NCBI RefSeq assembly: GCF_018446385.1
Contig: NW_024589852.1
Span: 1 to 64,000, forward strand
Reading direction: 5' to 3'
Length of the DNA: 64,000 nucleotides
From: Zingiber officinale
Lineage: Eukaryota; Streptophyta; Magnoliopsida; Zingiberales; Zingiberaceae
Position numbers and translations under genes: made by a program. Of this stretch, positions 54,919 through 64,000 are shown one piece after another. Position 1 is the stretch's first letter; each line of letters begins with the position of its first letter. The notes beneath the pieces are model-generated. The model had not been told where the DNA came from. It ran no database searches and was given only the letters and a program-made list of their open reading frames with translations.

Positions 54919-56330
54919 ATCATGTGTATCAATAAGAAACTGAATTGCTACCTAAGCTGAACTAATTAATGCTAAATTGAGTCTAACTTATTTTCACATA
55001 ACTAATTTGTGAAGTTTTGAAAACTATTTACATAATAGATTAAAATAATAATCATGCTGCTGATGGGCCCGGCAACTGTACTTGCTGTGCGCGCATCCCT
55101 AACTAAACCCGGGATTGCAAGTTCCGAGTCTAGTAGGGTTTACTAGGTTATCTAAACCTAGGGACGACTGTGGGAGCCCAACCCAATGGATATCTAATCC
55201 AGTACAGTGCCTCTGCTGAAAATAAAATACTGATTTCATAATTAATTTTCTTACCTTGCTTTAACTAGGTTATCTGAACCTAGAGGCGACTGTGGGAGCC
55301 CACCCATTGGACCGTAGTCCCATATAAGCTGAAGCAAAACTAAATAAGTTATTTTAAATGCTTCTACTGCATTAACTGAGCTATCAAAATGCCTACTGTA
55401 GCATTATATTGAGCTAAGCATTTTATCAAGCACTTGGTGTGCACTAGAACACACCCTATGTACTGAAAATCTGTATACAAAGCTTAACATAAATCTGCAT
55501 GCAAAGCTTAACAAAAATCTGCATATTAAGCCTATCAAAATCTGCATACTTTACTTATAAAAATCTGCATGCTATAAAAATAGAACTGCTCATGTTATTC
55601 CAATAGCAACCAGGAAACTAGAACAACTTAAGCATGCTGTGAAAGTAAAACCAATTCAACTACTAGGCATGCAATAGAATCTAGAAAATAAAGGAATCGT
55701 TGCTGCATGGAATTAACAGAATATCATGCTTACTAACTCAACACAAAAAGGATCTAAACTGCTATGAATTGGTGGCTGTTCTTGCCCATGAATATGCACA
55801 ACAAAACTCAACAGTAAGCTTCAAAAGGAATCATTCTCAGCCCCAAATGGCTGTTCATGCCTGCTGCAGATACCAAAGGGATACTAACGTACTGTTAATA
55901 GGATGAATTGCTATCAACTGATCAGCAAGAAGGCAAACAAAATTTCCTTAATGAAACTAAAACACATGTTAATCAAATATGCTACAGCGAAGAACTAAAA
56001 TACCCAAGAACTAATGCTCTAGAACAATAAAGAATGTGAAGTACAGTGCTTCTCGTTATAGAACAAAAATACCAGAACATATCCTCTGGAAGCATAGGCA
56101 TGTATGCTTCTAACTACCAGATCTACACAACCCTTTTTAACCTCACGGCAGAACCCAAAAACAACAAGAGAAAACTCTAAACCAATGCCACAAGGAGGAT
56201 TGTTCATGCTCGGCAAGGAAATGAAGAAGGCAAAATCACGGAACTACTCCTACTGCAGGTGAGAAGCAACTCACCCTTGCTTTTAGGACTTACAACCGGA
56301 AGGGAGAAATCTAGGGTTCGGATGAAGCTT
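54919..56330. other. Non-coding body of the solo-LTR-like insert
   Basis: It has an imperfect duplicate at 55140-55180 and 55265-55305 (AGGTTATCTAAACCTAGGGA with GACTGTGGGAGCCCA) and a run of AATCTGCATRC motifs at 55465-55575. No protein domain was recognised in the short frames. Confidence 0.55.
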
Positions 56331-56550
56331 CAAATCCGGCGATCCTTCTATGCCCGCGTGCTCCCCTCGACGAGCCGGCCTCAAGGAGGTGAAGAAAACC
56401 TCTCGGAAACCCTGGCCGGCGCCGGAGACGATCCCTAGTTCCGTCGCCTCTTTCGCCCGAGAGCACAGCTGCGCGCCGTCACGAGCGTGAGAGGAGAGAA
56501 GAGAGGTTCGGGAGTTTTAGGTCACGGCTAATCAAGCCCTAAGTTCTCCC

Positions 56551-56560
56551 TTTATAACTC
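56551..56560 (-). promoter_or_regulatory. TATA-like box in the solo-LTR-like insert
   Basis: The - strand GTTATAAAGGG is followed by a CT-rich leader, at a position that fits the U3 promoter of an LTR about 300 bp from its 5' end. Confidence 0.5.
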
Positions 56561-56622
56561 CAATATTTCTATTAACTACTCCTGCTTAAATACAACTTGA
56601 TTCGGGTTTTATTAACAAACCC

Positions 56623-56691
56623 GCGGCTGGTCTGTTGGTTAAGCGAACCTCTGCTTCACCCGAGGTTCACGGTTCAAATCTCGGCTTGGAC
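56623..56691 (+). tRNA. Degenerate tRNA-Glu-like sequence inside the solo-LTR-like insert
   Basis: The order resembles a plant tRNA-Glu. The D-arm-like GTCTGTTGGTTAAGCGAAC is followed by an anticodon arm CTCTG-CTTCAC-CCGAG with one loop base fewer than normal, then a B-box-like GGTTCAAATCT and a T-run at 56693-56698. The acceptor ends do not pair well. It is more likely a tRNA-derived remnant or pol III promoter-like sequence than a functional tRNA. Confidence 0.35.
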
Positions 56692-56857
56692 ATTTTTTGT
56701 CGAAACTTCTTTCGTTCAGTAAAAATACCAAACGAACTCAAAAAATTACGTAAAAATACTCTAAAAATTCCTAAAAATCTCTAGAAATTTTCTAAAGCAT
56801 TTCTAGATTTTTATAAGGACTTTTAGAACTCGAAATAGGGAAAATTGGGTCGTTACA

Positions 56858-57720
56858 ATATCAGAGTCTTCATTTTCATAGTTTTGATAGTCTGATTGAA
56901 TACTGGTTTTTTGGTGTGTTCGTACAATTTTTTTTAAAGCATTTTGGTTGGGTTTCTTTTGTTTTCACATTAATTTAATTTTGTTTACTGTTTGATTATT
57001 CATAAGTACTATTAATTCTGTTACCATGACTGATCATACAAATGATTCACTTTAATCGATCAGTATCCAACTGGATGGAAAATTTTTTTCGTATTGGGGA
57101 TATGTTATGAAAAACTTCTTATGAGGAAAATTTATATGGGGAAATATTTCAGGTGTGTGAGTTAAACCTATGGACAACTACTGATTATGTAAAGTCGTTG
57201 GATGTTTGGGAGGTTGATATGCGAAGATTATTACGTGGATCAATAATTCTGTTACATACTCCATTGTTGCTCCGTTGACTAAGTATGAGACTACCAAAGA
57301 AGTTTGGGATTATCTGGCAAGATTATACATGTAGTGTAACTTTGCCAAACAATATCAATTGGAAGCATATATCCGCGTACTTTGGCAAAAAGATATGGGC
57401 ATCTAAGATTTTTATTCTGTCATGTTAAAACTATAGGACCAGTTGACACTTACAGAATCCTTAGAATTGCGAGTATTCCCAGCTTATGTCACTCATAGAG
57501 AAGAATAACATTTAATCCAATTCTTGATGGATCTTCATGATGATTATGAAGGATTGCATGGGATAATTTTGTATCATAGTCCTTTTCCTTCCATTGATTC
57601 AGTGGTACGTGAATTGCTAACTAAGGAGGTTTGCCTTAAGTTTTAAGTTGATAAGGAGACTATTACATCGTCTACACCATCTATGTTTGCAGTATCACAG
57701 TAGCCTCCACCTTATAACCA
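56858..57720 (+). pseudogene. Copia gag remnant (second copy)
   Basis: It is collinear with 52876-53694. It encodes a broken version of the same protein (LRVFPAYVTHRE, LDDHDDYEGL-like and SPFPSIDSVV segments near 57450-57620) with several stops. It continues past the point where the first copy ends. Confidence 0.7.
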
Positions 57721-58383
57721 AATAGGTCAACTTTGAAGGTTTCTAGTGATGAGTGTGTTTGCAAAGATAAGGGACATTAAAAGTCTCAGTGTCCATTATT
57801 GTTGAATAAAGGGAAACCACCGCAACAACATAAATAACCACCACAATAATGGTATCAGCAGCAACAACCTCAACAACCATTATTGTTACATCATAATGCT
57901 TCATTGAAACCTGGTAACAATAGTTATCATATCGACTATCTCAGTCTAGTAATGCAGTGGCTATCCCCTTTTTAGATCCATATATGTTTAAGCAGTTTCA
58001 ACAGTTTCTTGCTTTACAACCCTTTGTCATGTCAGCTTCCTTTCATATAGGTTTGTCATTGTTTGGTATTTTAGGTACTTCATCGTTGTGAGTTTTGGAC
58101 TTTGGTGCCTCCCATCATATGCCACATAATTTCTTTTCTCCCAGTTCACCTATATATATTATGACTGCTAATGGTGTTAAGATCAAAGAAATTTTTATAT
58201 CTCTACAATAATATGATTTTGTCCACTTTGGACCCAAGCCCTTATAGTTGTATTCTGGTTTTACCCAAAAGGTCTTATACCAATGGAGATATCTTTCCCT
58301 TATAAGCCCATAATTTTTTCCATGTATTTTTAATGTGGAACTTTATTTACAACCTTGTAGCCTAAACAGATAGTACTCTTATA
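57721..58383 (+). pseudogene. Copia zinc knuckle and protease remnant
   Basis: Near 57750 a CVCKDKGH...SQCP knuckle-like motif is followed by Gln/Asn-rich sequence. At about 58090-58125 LDFGASHHMP marks the aspartic protease, with the usual DSGAS changed at the second residue. The region ends at the insertion site of the nested element. Confidence 0.65.
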
Positions 58384-59254
58384 TGTAGGTGCAGCGGAGA
58401 CCGGCAAGAGGGGGGTGAATTACTGAAAATAAAAACAAACTATACCCTCCTCGGATTTCAACTCATAATTTAAATCAGCAATAAAATAACAGCAACTAAA
58501 TTAATGAAACAGAAAAAGAAATAGGAATAGAAAAGACTCAGGGATTTAACTTGGTTACAACCAAGGAGGTTGTTAATCTAGGACAGTAGAAAAGAGCGCA
58601 GTAAGAACATCTCCTTCTCTGAAGGCGGAGAAGTTTTTTACACTTTTGAAGCTCACTAGTTGCTTAGGAATTGCTTACAGATTGATTGCTTGAGTTGTTG
58701 TTGAATTCCTAGCTCCAGGGGCCTTTATATAGCTCCTGGAAAGTCTATCCCGAGGGTCCAAGGCGCCTTCAGCTCGGTCAGCGGATAAAACTTTATCCGC
58801 AACGCAAATGGTCAAATCTGACCTGTTGAAGACGCCTTCAACAGAGTTGAAGGTGCCTTCATGATGGAGGCGCCTCCAAGCTGGCAGCACAGATTCCAGC
58901 TTGGTTTTTCCAGCTTCCGACGCTCCGTTCTTTTGGGTGATTGCGGCCAACCGGAATAGGGCTCACCCGAACCCAATTCCCGGCCTTCTCCTCGAGCAGC
59001 CTTCTGTCCCGGCTTAACATCCCTCGAACGCCGCGCACGCTCTTCACGCCCACCGGAGTACTCTTCTGCAGCTCTCTCGTCCTTCGGACGCACCGAGCCT
59101 GTCGGCTCCCTTCCCGTGCCGTCCTTCTCGCTAGCTGCGTCTTTCGCTCGACTTCCTGTGTTCCTAATCTCCTACACACTCAGACACAGGGATCAAACAC
59201 AGCAGGACCTAACCAACTTGGTTGATCACATCAAAACTACCACGGGGTCCAACA
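58384..59254 (-). repeat. 3' LTR of the gag-only element
   Basis: 871 bp, the partner of 61532-62424. It is shorter because one to two GGCGCC-containing blocks are missing near 58760 and 58870. The shared antisense frames inside it mirror the repeat and are not called genes. Confidence 0.92.
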
Positions 59255-59268
59255 ATCTCCCCTTTTTT
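59255..59268 (-). other. Polypurine tract of the gag-only element
   Basis: The - strand AAAAAAGGGGAGAT lies directly before the 3' LTR. Confidence 0.75.
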
Positions 59269-60218
59269 GATGTGCATCAACCCAAGTTCAAGTTAGGGTT
59301 AAAAGAGACATAAAAAGTAATTTTTAAAGAAAAATTACTAAACTAACAAGTTAAACATAATTTTTGTAACTAAAAATAATAGCAGAAATTTTAAATTTTT
59401 CTAACTCCCCCTAAACAAAAAAATAATAAAAGAAATTTTAAAATTTTCTAACTCCCCCTAAACTTGTACTTTTCCCTCCCCCTTTGATCACAACAAAAAT
59501 GGGAACTTAAGTTAAAATGAATTTTCCAAAAAAAATTTCTAAGTAAAAAAAATCCTAAAGAAAAATGAATTTTTGAAAAAAAATTTCAAGTTAAATTGAA
59601 TTAAAAAAAAATTCTAAGCAAGAATGAACTTTTTTGAATACTATAAAACAAATTTCTAAGTTTAAGCTGAAAAAATTTCTAAGTCAAATGAATGAACTTT
59701 TAGAATCTTCCAGAAGAAAATTTCTAACCCAAAAAAAATTAAGTTAGATTTTTTTTTTAAAAAAATTTCTAAGGAATTTTTGTTTATTTTAACAAATTTT
59801 TGATAAACTTTCAAAGCATTATTTAATTCTTGTTTTTAATGCTTTTTTAGAAAGTTAATTAAACATTTTCTTTCAATATTTTAGCTTCCAGGTCGTGGCG
59901 AGGCACTAGGCCTTCTTGGTTATTGGAGCAACAACCACTTCCTTAGACAAAGCTTCCATAAAGAATTTCAATGTTTAATTTTCTCACTGTAAGCTTTTAA
60001 TTTTTGAAAGATTAATTAAGCACAGATTTTGGAACCCAATAGAGGTTCCTTCCTATAGGATTATTCAAAAATCTAGGGGGTACATAGTTTCTTGGTATTT
60101 TCCTAAGTTGTCCTTGATGCTTCCTTATATACCAATTTAATTTACCATAACTTCTAATTTTTGACTTTGGAAATTTCTTTAAGCATGCATCATTTTTTAA
60201 TTTTTCAATTTTTAATTT
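59269..60218. other. Non-coding AT-rich region after gag in the gag-only element
   Basis: It consists mostly of AAATTTCTAAG-like runs. At about 59880-60000 it carries a block (GTGGCGAGGCAC, CCTTCTTGG, GGAGCAAC, TTAGACAAA) that matches the LTR of the large copia element at about 42637-42720. There is no pol coding sequence. Confidence 0.7.
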
Positions 60219-61466
60219 TTAATTTTCATTTTCTGATTTCATACTATCGTACATTTCAAGTGGACATGCTTTTGCTAATTTCATTTTTAATTCTTTATTT
60301 TCTTTTTCTAATTCAAATAAATCTTTAGAAAGCGATTTAATAAATCGAAATGACTGAGACGGGGTTAGATTGCGTACCTTACTTACCTGATCAGGTGACG
60401 CTCCCCCTTCATTGTTGCTTTCTTCTTCTGACGTTCCTCCCCCTTCATCGATGCTCATCTCTGAGCTGGACGTTTCTTCTAGCTGATGGTTGACCATCAG
60501 TGCTAGTCCCAAGAATTCTTTGACTTCTGATTCGGAGGATGACGAATCATCCCACGTAGCCTTTAGATTATTGTGTTTGGAGGGTTCTGGTTTCTTATAT
60601 TTTGATTTTTCCCTTTCTTTCTCCTTTCTCTTTAGCTTTGGGCAGTCATCTTTGATGTGCCTCTCTTCGTTGCAGTTGTAGCAACGAACCGTCCTCTTCT
60701 TTCGATGATGCCTCTGTGATTTAAATTTGTTAGTACTAAAAAACTTATTGAAGCATCTTACCAGTAGTGCCGCTTCGGATTCGTCGACTGAGGCTTCGGA
60801 GTCAGAACTGTTCATCTTTGCCTTTAAGGCAATGTTCTGACTTGTCTTCTCTACTCCATTTGGCTCTTAAACTCGAGATTCGTGAAGTTCAAAAGTCAAA
60901 AATAATTGTTCTAACGTACTTACCTCGAGGTCCTTGGAGATGTAGTACGCATCTACTAAGGAAGCCCACTCTGGAGTTCTCGGGAAGACATTGAGCGCGT
61001 ATCGGATATAATCCCGGTTGGTTACCTCTTCTCCAAGGTTCGTTAGTTGCGTTATCAGCTCCTTAATTCTCGCTTGGAGTTGCGCTACCTTCTCGCCTTG
61101 GTTCATCCGGAGGTTCGTTAACTGGTTCCGGAGGATGTCGCGCTTCGCTAGCTTTGCTTTGGAAGTACCTTCATAAAGCTCCAGGAATTTTTCCCAGAGA
61201 TCTTTCGCTGAGTCGTAGCTTCCGATCCGATTTACCTCTTGCGGCGGTAGAACGCTGAGTAGGTGGAACTCAGCCTTTCCGTTGGCGACGAAATCTGCTT
61301 GCCCCTTTTTCATCCAGGTATTTTCCTCCTTATCTTTTGGAACTGCATAGCCATATTTCATTATTAAAAGAATGTCAAATTCGGTTTTAAAAAATACCTC
61401 CATTTTGCGCTTCCATGTGGCGAAGTCTTCGTCGAACTTCGGGGGATGGATGTTTGCTCCGGCCAT
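60219..61466 (-). CDS. Gag of the nested gag-only element, one in-frame stop
   Basis: One frame of about 416 codons with a single TAA at 60867-60869. The N-terminal part begins MAGANIHPPKFDEDFATWKR and contains the copia gag domain (MKYGYAVPKDKEENTWMKKG, SAKDLWEKFLELYEGTSKAK, ELITQLTNLGEEVTNRDYIR). The C-terminal part carries the CCHC zinc knuckle CYNCNEERHIKDDC (C-x2-C-x4-H-x4-C), then an acidic serine-rich stretch and a final coiled coil (LSKDLFELEKENKELKMKLA). Gag would assemble particles; RT and integrase must come from elsewhere. The start is the first Met after the primer site. Apart from the stop the frame is undamaged, which fits a fairly recent insertion; the stop may also be a sequencing error. 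Confidence 0.85.
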
Positions 61467-61518
61467 CGTCTTAATCGTAGTGCTTCAGTTGGCGGTTAGT
61501 CCTTATGAGGCGATCAGA

Positions 61519-61531
61519 CTCTGATACCAAT
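61519..61531 (-). other. Primer binding site of the gag-only element
   Basis: The - strand TTGGTATCAGAGT next to the 5' LTR is an exact initiator-Met-type site. Confidence 0.85.
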
Positions 61532-62424
61532 TGTAGGTGCAGCGGAGACCGACAAGAGGGGGGTGAATTGCTGAAAACAAAAACAAACTATACCCTCCTC
61601 GGATTTCAACTCAGAATTTAAATCAGCAATAAAATAACAGCAAATAAATTAATGAAACAGAAAAAGAAATAGGAATAGAAAAGACTTAGGGATTTAACCT
61701 GATTACAACCAAGGAGGTTGTTAATCCAGGACAGTAGAAAAGAGCGTAGTAAGAAAAATCTCCTTCTCTGAAGGTGGAGAAGCCTTTTACACTTTTAAAG
61801 CTCACTAGTTGCTTAGGAATTGCTTACAGATTGATTGCTTGAGTTGTTCTTGAATTCCTAGCTCCAGGGGCCTTTATATAGCTCATGGAAAGTCTATCCC
61901 CAAGGTCCAAGGCGCCTCCAATAAGGTTCAAGGCGCCTCCAGCTCGGTCAGCGGATAAAACTTTATCCGCAACGCAAACGGTCAAATCTGACCTGTTGAA
62001 GGCGCCTTCATGATGGAGGCGCCTCCAAGCCTGCTGGAGGCACCTCCAAGCTGGCAGCACAGATTCCAGCTTGGTTTTTCCAACTTCCGACGCTCCGTTC
62101 TTTTGGGAGATTGCGGCCAACCGGAATAGGGCTCACCCGAACCCAATTACCGGCCTTCTCCTCGAGCAGCCTTCCGTCCCGGCTTAACGTCCCTCGAACG
62201 CCGCGCACGCTCTTCACGTCCACCGGAGTACTCTTCCGCAGCTCTCTCGTCCTTCGGACGCACCGAGCCCGTCGGCTCCCTTCCCGTGCCGTCCTTCTCG
62301 CTAGCTGCGTCTTCTGCTCGACTTCCTGTGTTCCTAAGCTCTTGCACACTCAGACACAGGGATCAAACACAGCAGGACCTAACCAACATGGTTGATCACA
62401 TCAAAACTACCACGGGGTCCAACA
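61532..62424 (-). repeat. 5' LTR of the gag-only element
   Basis: 893 bp. On the - strand it starts TGTTGGACCCCG and ends CACCTACA beside the primer site. Confidence 0.92.
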
Positions 62425-62429
62425 TTATA

Positions 62430-62880
62430 CCATTAGTAGGTATTGGTTTAATTGTTCTATTTTATTTATCTTATATTGATATTTATTATATTCCGAGTCT
62501 TACTTTAAATCTTATTCATATTAGTCAATTATGTGAGTCTGGATATCTAGTCTATTTTTTTTCATTCAATTGTTATATTTAGGACCCGCGATCTCATAGG
62601 CTGATTGAGAGAGGCCATAAACAAGGAGGACTCTATATTTTGGATCAACTCAAAGTACGAGATGTTGTAGTTTCGAGTGCGGATTTATCATCTTTTCATT
62701 TGAGTTGTTCATCTTCTGATTTTTATTTGTGGCATTCTTATTTAGGTCATGTTTCAACATCTCATTTATAATTTTTAACTTCTATAAGAGTATTAGGACC
62801 TTTAACAAGTTATGATATTTCTAATTATGGTGGTTGTAAACTGGCTAAATTTTCTGCTTTACCATTTTATAAAAGTCTTT
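62430..62880 (+). pseudogene. Copia GAG-pre-integrase segment of the interrupted element
   Basis: It resumes after the nested insert with YIPSLTLNLIHISQLCESGY, then RSHRLIERGHKQGGLYILDQ and LYLWHSYLGHVSTSHL. This is the classic segment between protease and integrase in copia polyproteins, here with stops. Confidence 0.8.
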
Positions 62881-63560
62881 CTTTTTCTTCCTTTCATTTG
62901 ATCTTATACATTCTGATGTGTGGGAACCATCCTCTATTCCTACAAAAGGGACCGGGGGGGGGGGGTAAAGGTATTATGTTTCATTTATTGATGATTACAT
63001 TTATTATTCTTGGATTTATCTTATGAAATGCAGGTCGGATTATCTTACCATTTTCAATAACTTTAGAGCTCTTGAGAAAACTCAACATTCTAGTGTCATA
63101 AAGTGCTTTCATTGTGATTTGGAGGGTAAATACACTTTGAATGATTTTTTATGTTTACTTAATTCTAATGAGACTATTCATCAAATCTCATGTATAAATA
63201 CTCCTAAATAGAATAATGTGGTTGAACAAAAACTTAGACCTCTTGTTGAAATAGTCCATTCATTTTATTGTCTGCTAGTGTTCCTAGTACTTTTTTAGGG
63301 GAACTAATCCATACCGTTGCTCACGTGATAAATAAAATTCCAACCTCACACAATTTAGGCTTGTAACCTTTTGAGAAATTATATGGGCATGTTCCTGCCT
63401 ATTCCTCTTTGTGTATTTTTGGTTCTACTTGCTTCGTCCTTCATCCACATGTCGAGCGTAATAAACTAGCCCCTCGGTCTACTCTGTGTGTCTTTTTAGG
63501 TTATGATGTTAGTAAAAAAAATATCATTACTTTGATCCTGTTAGTTAAAAATTATATGTT
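62881..63560 (+). pseudogene. Copia integrase remnant
   Basis: Broken frames include the SDVWEPSSIP block near 62910-62945, the 62-residue frame at 63023-63211 (VIKCFHCDLEGKY, with the catalytic SD changed to CD), and FGSTCFVLHPHVERNKLAPR with CVFLGYDVSKK near 63414-63525. A 14-base poly-G tract lies at about 62953-62966. Confidence 0.72.
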
Positions 63561-64000
63561 TCTCGTCATATTGTGTTTCTTGAGCATCTTCTATTCTTTT
63601 CTATTCCAGCTAGTTCACATAATATGATAAAGTCAGATCTATTTTGCATTGATCCTTTCAATACTAATATTGAGGAAGATTCACCCACAACCCCTACTGG
63701 TAGTTCAACCGAATTTGGTGCTTTAGTTCTCGAGACACCTGCTCTATGTGCTCCTCCTTCTGCACTACCCAATCATCTCTTGAGATTACAAATGATCATT
63801 TTCTCCACCGTCATCAATCTATTTATGTTCATAAGTCTACTAAACTACCATATTTTGCTTACTCTTATTATTCTAATTCTTTTGCTTCATTTGCTGTATT
63901 TGTTCATTATTTTTTTGAGCTAGTATCCTATAGAGAAGTTGTTTGTAATCCATTTTGATAGAATGCTATGGTTGAAGAACTAACTGTACTGCATTAGACT
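63561..64000 (+). pseudogene. Copia linker before RT, cut by the window end
   Basis: A low-complexity Ser/Thr/Pro-rich coding remnant (DSPTTPTGSSTEFG region near 63680-63720), as expected between integrase and RT. No RT motif is reached before the window ends. Confidence 0.5.

Larger units (their letters stand above)
54002..56857 (-). mobile_element. 2.86-kb solo-LTR-like insert in the copia primer binding site
   Basis: Read on the - strand it begins TGTAACGACCC and ends GGTCGTTATA (one change from TACA), so the ends form a 10-bp inverted pair with TG...CA. Flanks are GTATC (53997-54001) and ATATC (56858-56862), a 5-bp target duplication with one change that restores the host TGGTATCAGAG site. 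A 5-bp duplication and TG...CA ends fit an LTR, and there is no internal coding region, so a solo LTR is the best reading. A TATA-like TTATAAAGGG (- strand) lies near 56551-56560 and a CG-rich leader follows (56520-56330). It also contains a six-copy tandem repeat and a tRNA-like segment. Confidence 0.65.
58384..62424 (-). mobile_element. Gag-only (TR-GAG-like) LTR retrotransposon nested in copia pol
   Basis: The LTRs at 58384-59254 and 61532-62424 are flanked by TTATA on both sides (58379-58383 and 62425-62429). On the - strand the LTRs start TGTTGGACCCCG and end CACCTACA. The - strand TTGGTATCAGAG site next to the right LTR and the AAAAAAGGGGAGAT tract next to the left LTR fix the direction. 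Inside there is only a gag frame and about 1 kb of AT-rich sequence, with no protease, RT or integrase. This is the structure described for TR-GAG elements, which depend on another element for their enzymes. The tRNA-Met primer site suggests a copia helper. LTR similarity is high, with differences mainly in a GGCGCCTCC-rich block. Confidence 0.9.
53701..64000 (+). mobile_element. Second copia element (short LTR), twice interrupted, continues past the window
   Basis: Order on the + strand: short LTR (53815-53995), primer site split by an insert at 54002-56857, then gag (about 57000-57720), zinc knuckle (about 57750-57800), and protease LDFGASHHMP (about 58090-58120). After the insert 58384-62424 come GAG-pre-integrase and integrase to the window end. 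Many stops make it a dead copy. The RT, RNase H and 3' LTR lie beyond the window. Confidence 0.8.

Noticed and set aside
58812..59225. Basic Arg-rich frames in both LTRs of the gag-only element (also 62008-62395)
   Set aside because: They recur only because the LTR is repeated, occur on both strands, and have no known domain.
62953..62966. Poly-G tract as a functional motif
   Set aside because: It lies in dead integrase sequence and is more likely slippage or a consensus error.

Overview
The window is nuclear DNA of a flowering plant with a repeat-rich genome. The evidence is a spliced plant FURRY/MOR2-PAG1 gene, a CC-NBS-LRR resistance-type gene, and about 45 kb of nested Ty3/gypsy and Ty1/copia LTR retrotransposons. 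The NLR is of the coiled-coil class and no TIR-NLR is seen, which fits a monocot but does not prove it. The species cannot be named from the sequence.

Layout. (1) 1-8732, + strand: the 3' part (about 1,680 codons, six exons) of a FURRY/MOR2-PAG1-type HEAT/ARM scaffold gene whose 5' part lies before the window. (2) 9.3-11.4 kb: AT-rich spacer that may hold spliced 3' UTR of the next gene. (3) 11376-14813, - strand: an intact intronless CC-NBS-LRR gene with an unusual acidic insert inside its LRR. (4) 14.8-20.0 kb: AT-rich spacer with decayed repeats, a solo LTR, TA microsatellites and a 264-bp near-perfect palindrome. (5) 20025-30461: an old Tat-like gypsy element on the - strand. (6) 31130-41928: a younger full-length element of the same family on the + strand, with 5-bp ATATG target duplications. 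(7) 42372-51953: a decayed copia element on the - strand with 2.5-kb LTRs. (8) 52.5 kb to the end: a decayed short-LTR copia element whose 5' part is tandemly duplicated. It is broken by a 2.86-kb LTR-like insert in its primer binding site (54002-56857) and by a gag-only LTR element in its pol (58384-62424, target duplication TTATA).

How it fits together. Only the FURRY-like gene and the NLR look like working host genes. The most interesting item is an accessory gene carried antisense between pol and the 3' LTR of both Tat-like elements. It keeps collinear reading frames, a phase-1 intron at the same codon position, a basic NLS-like patch, a coiled-coil tail and the same C-terminal YLE in two clearly diverged copies. 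Antisense ORFs are known in some Tat-lineage elements such as Grande, so the phenomenon is not wholly new. The spliced structure, its conservation, and the shared tandem-repeat block between pol and this gene deserve follow-up. All element copies here carry stop codons or lesions, so they are annotated as pseudogenes or element fragments. All identity estimates are by eye.
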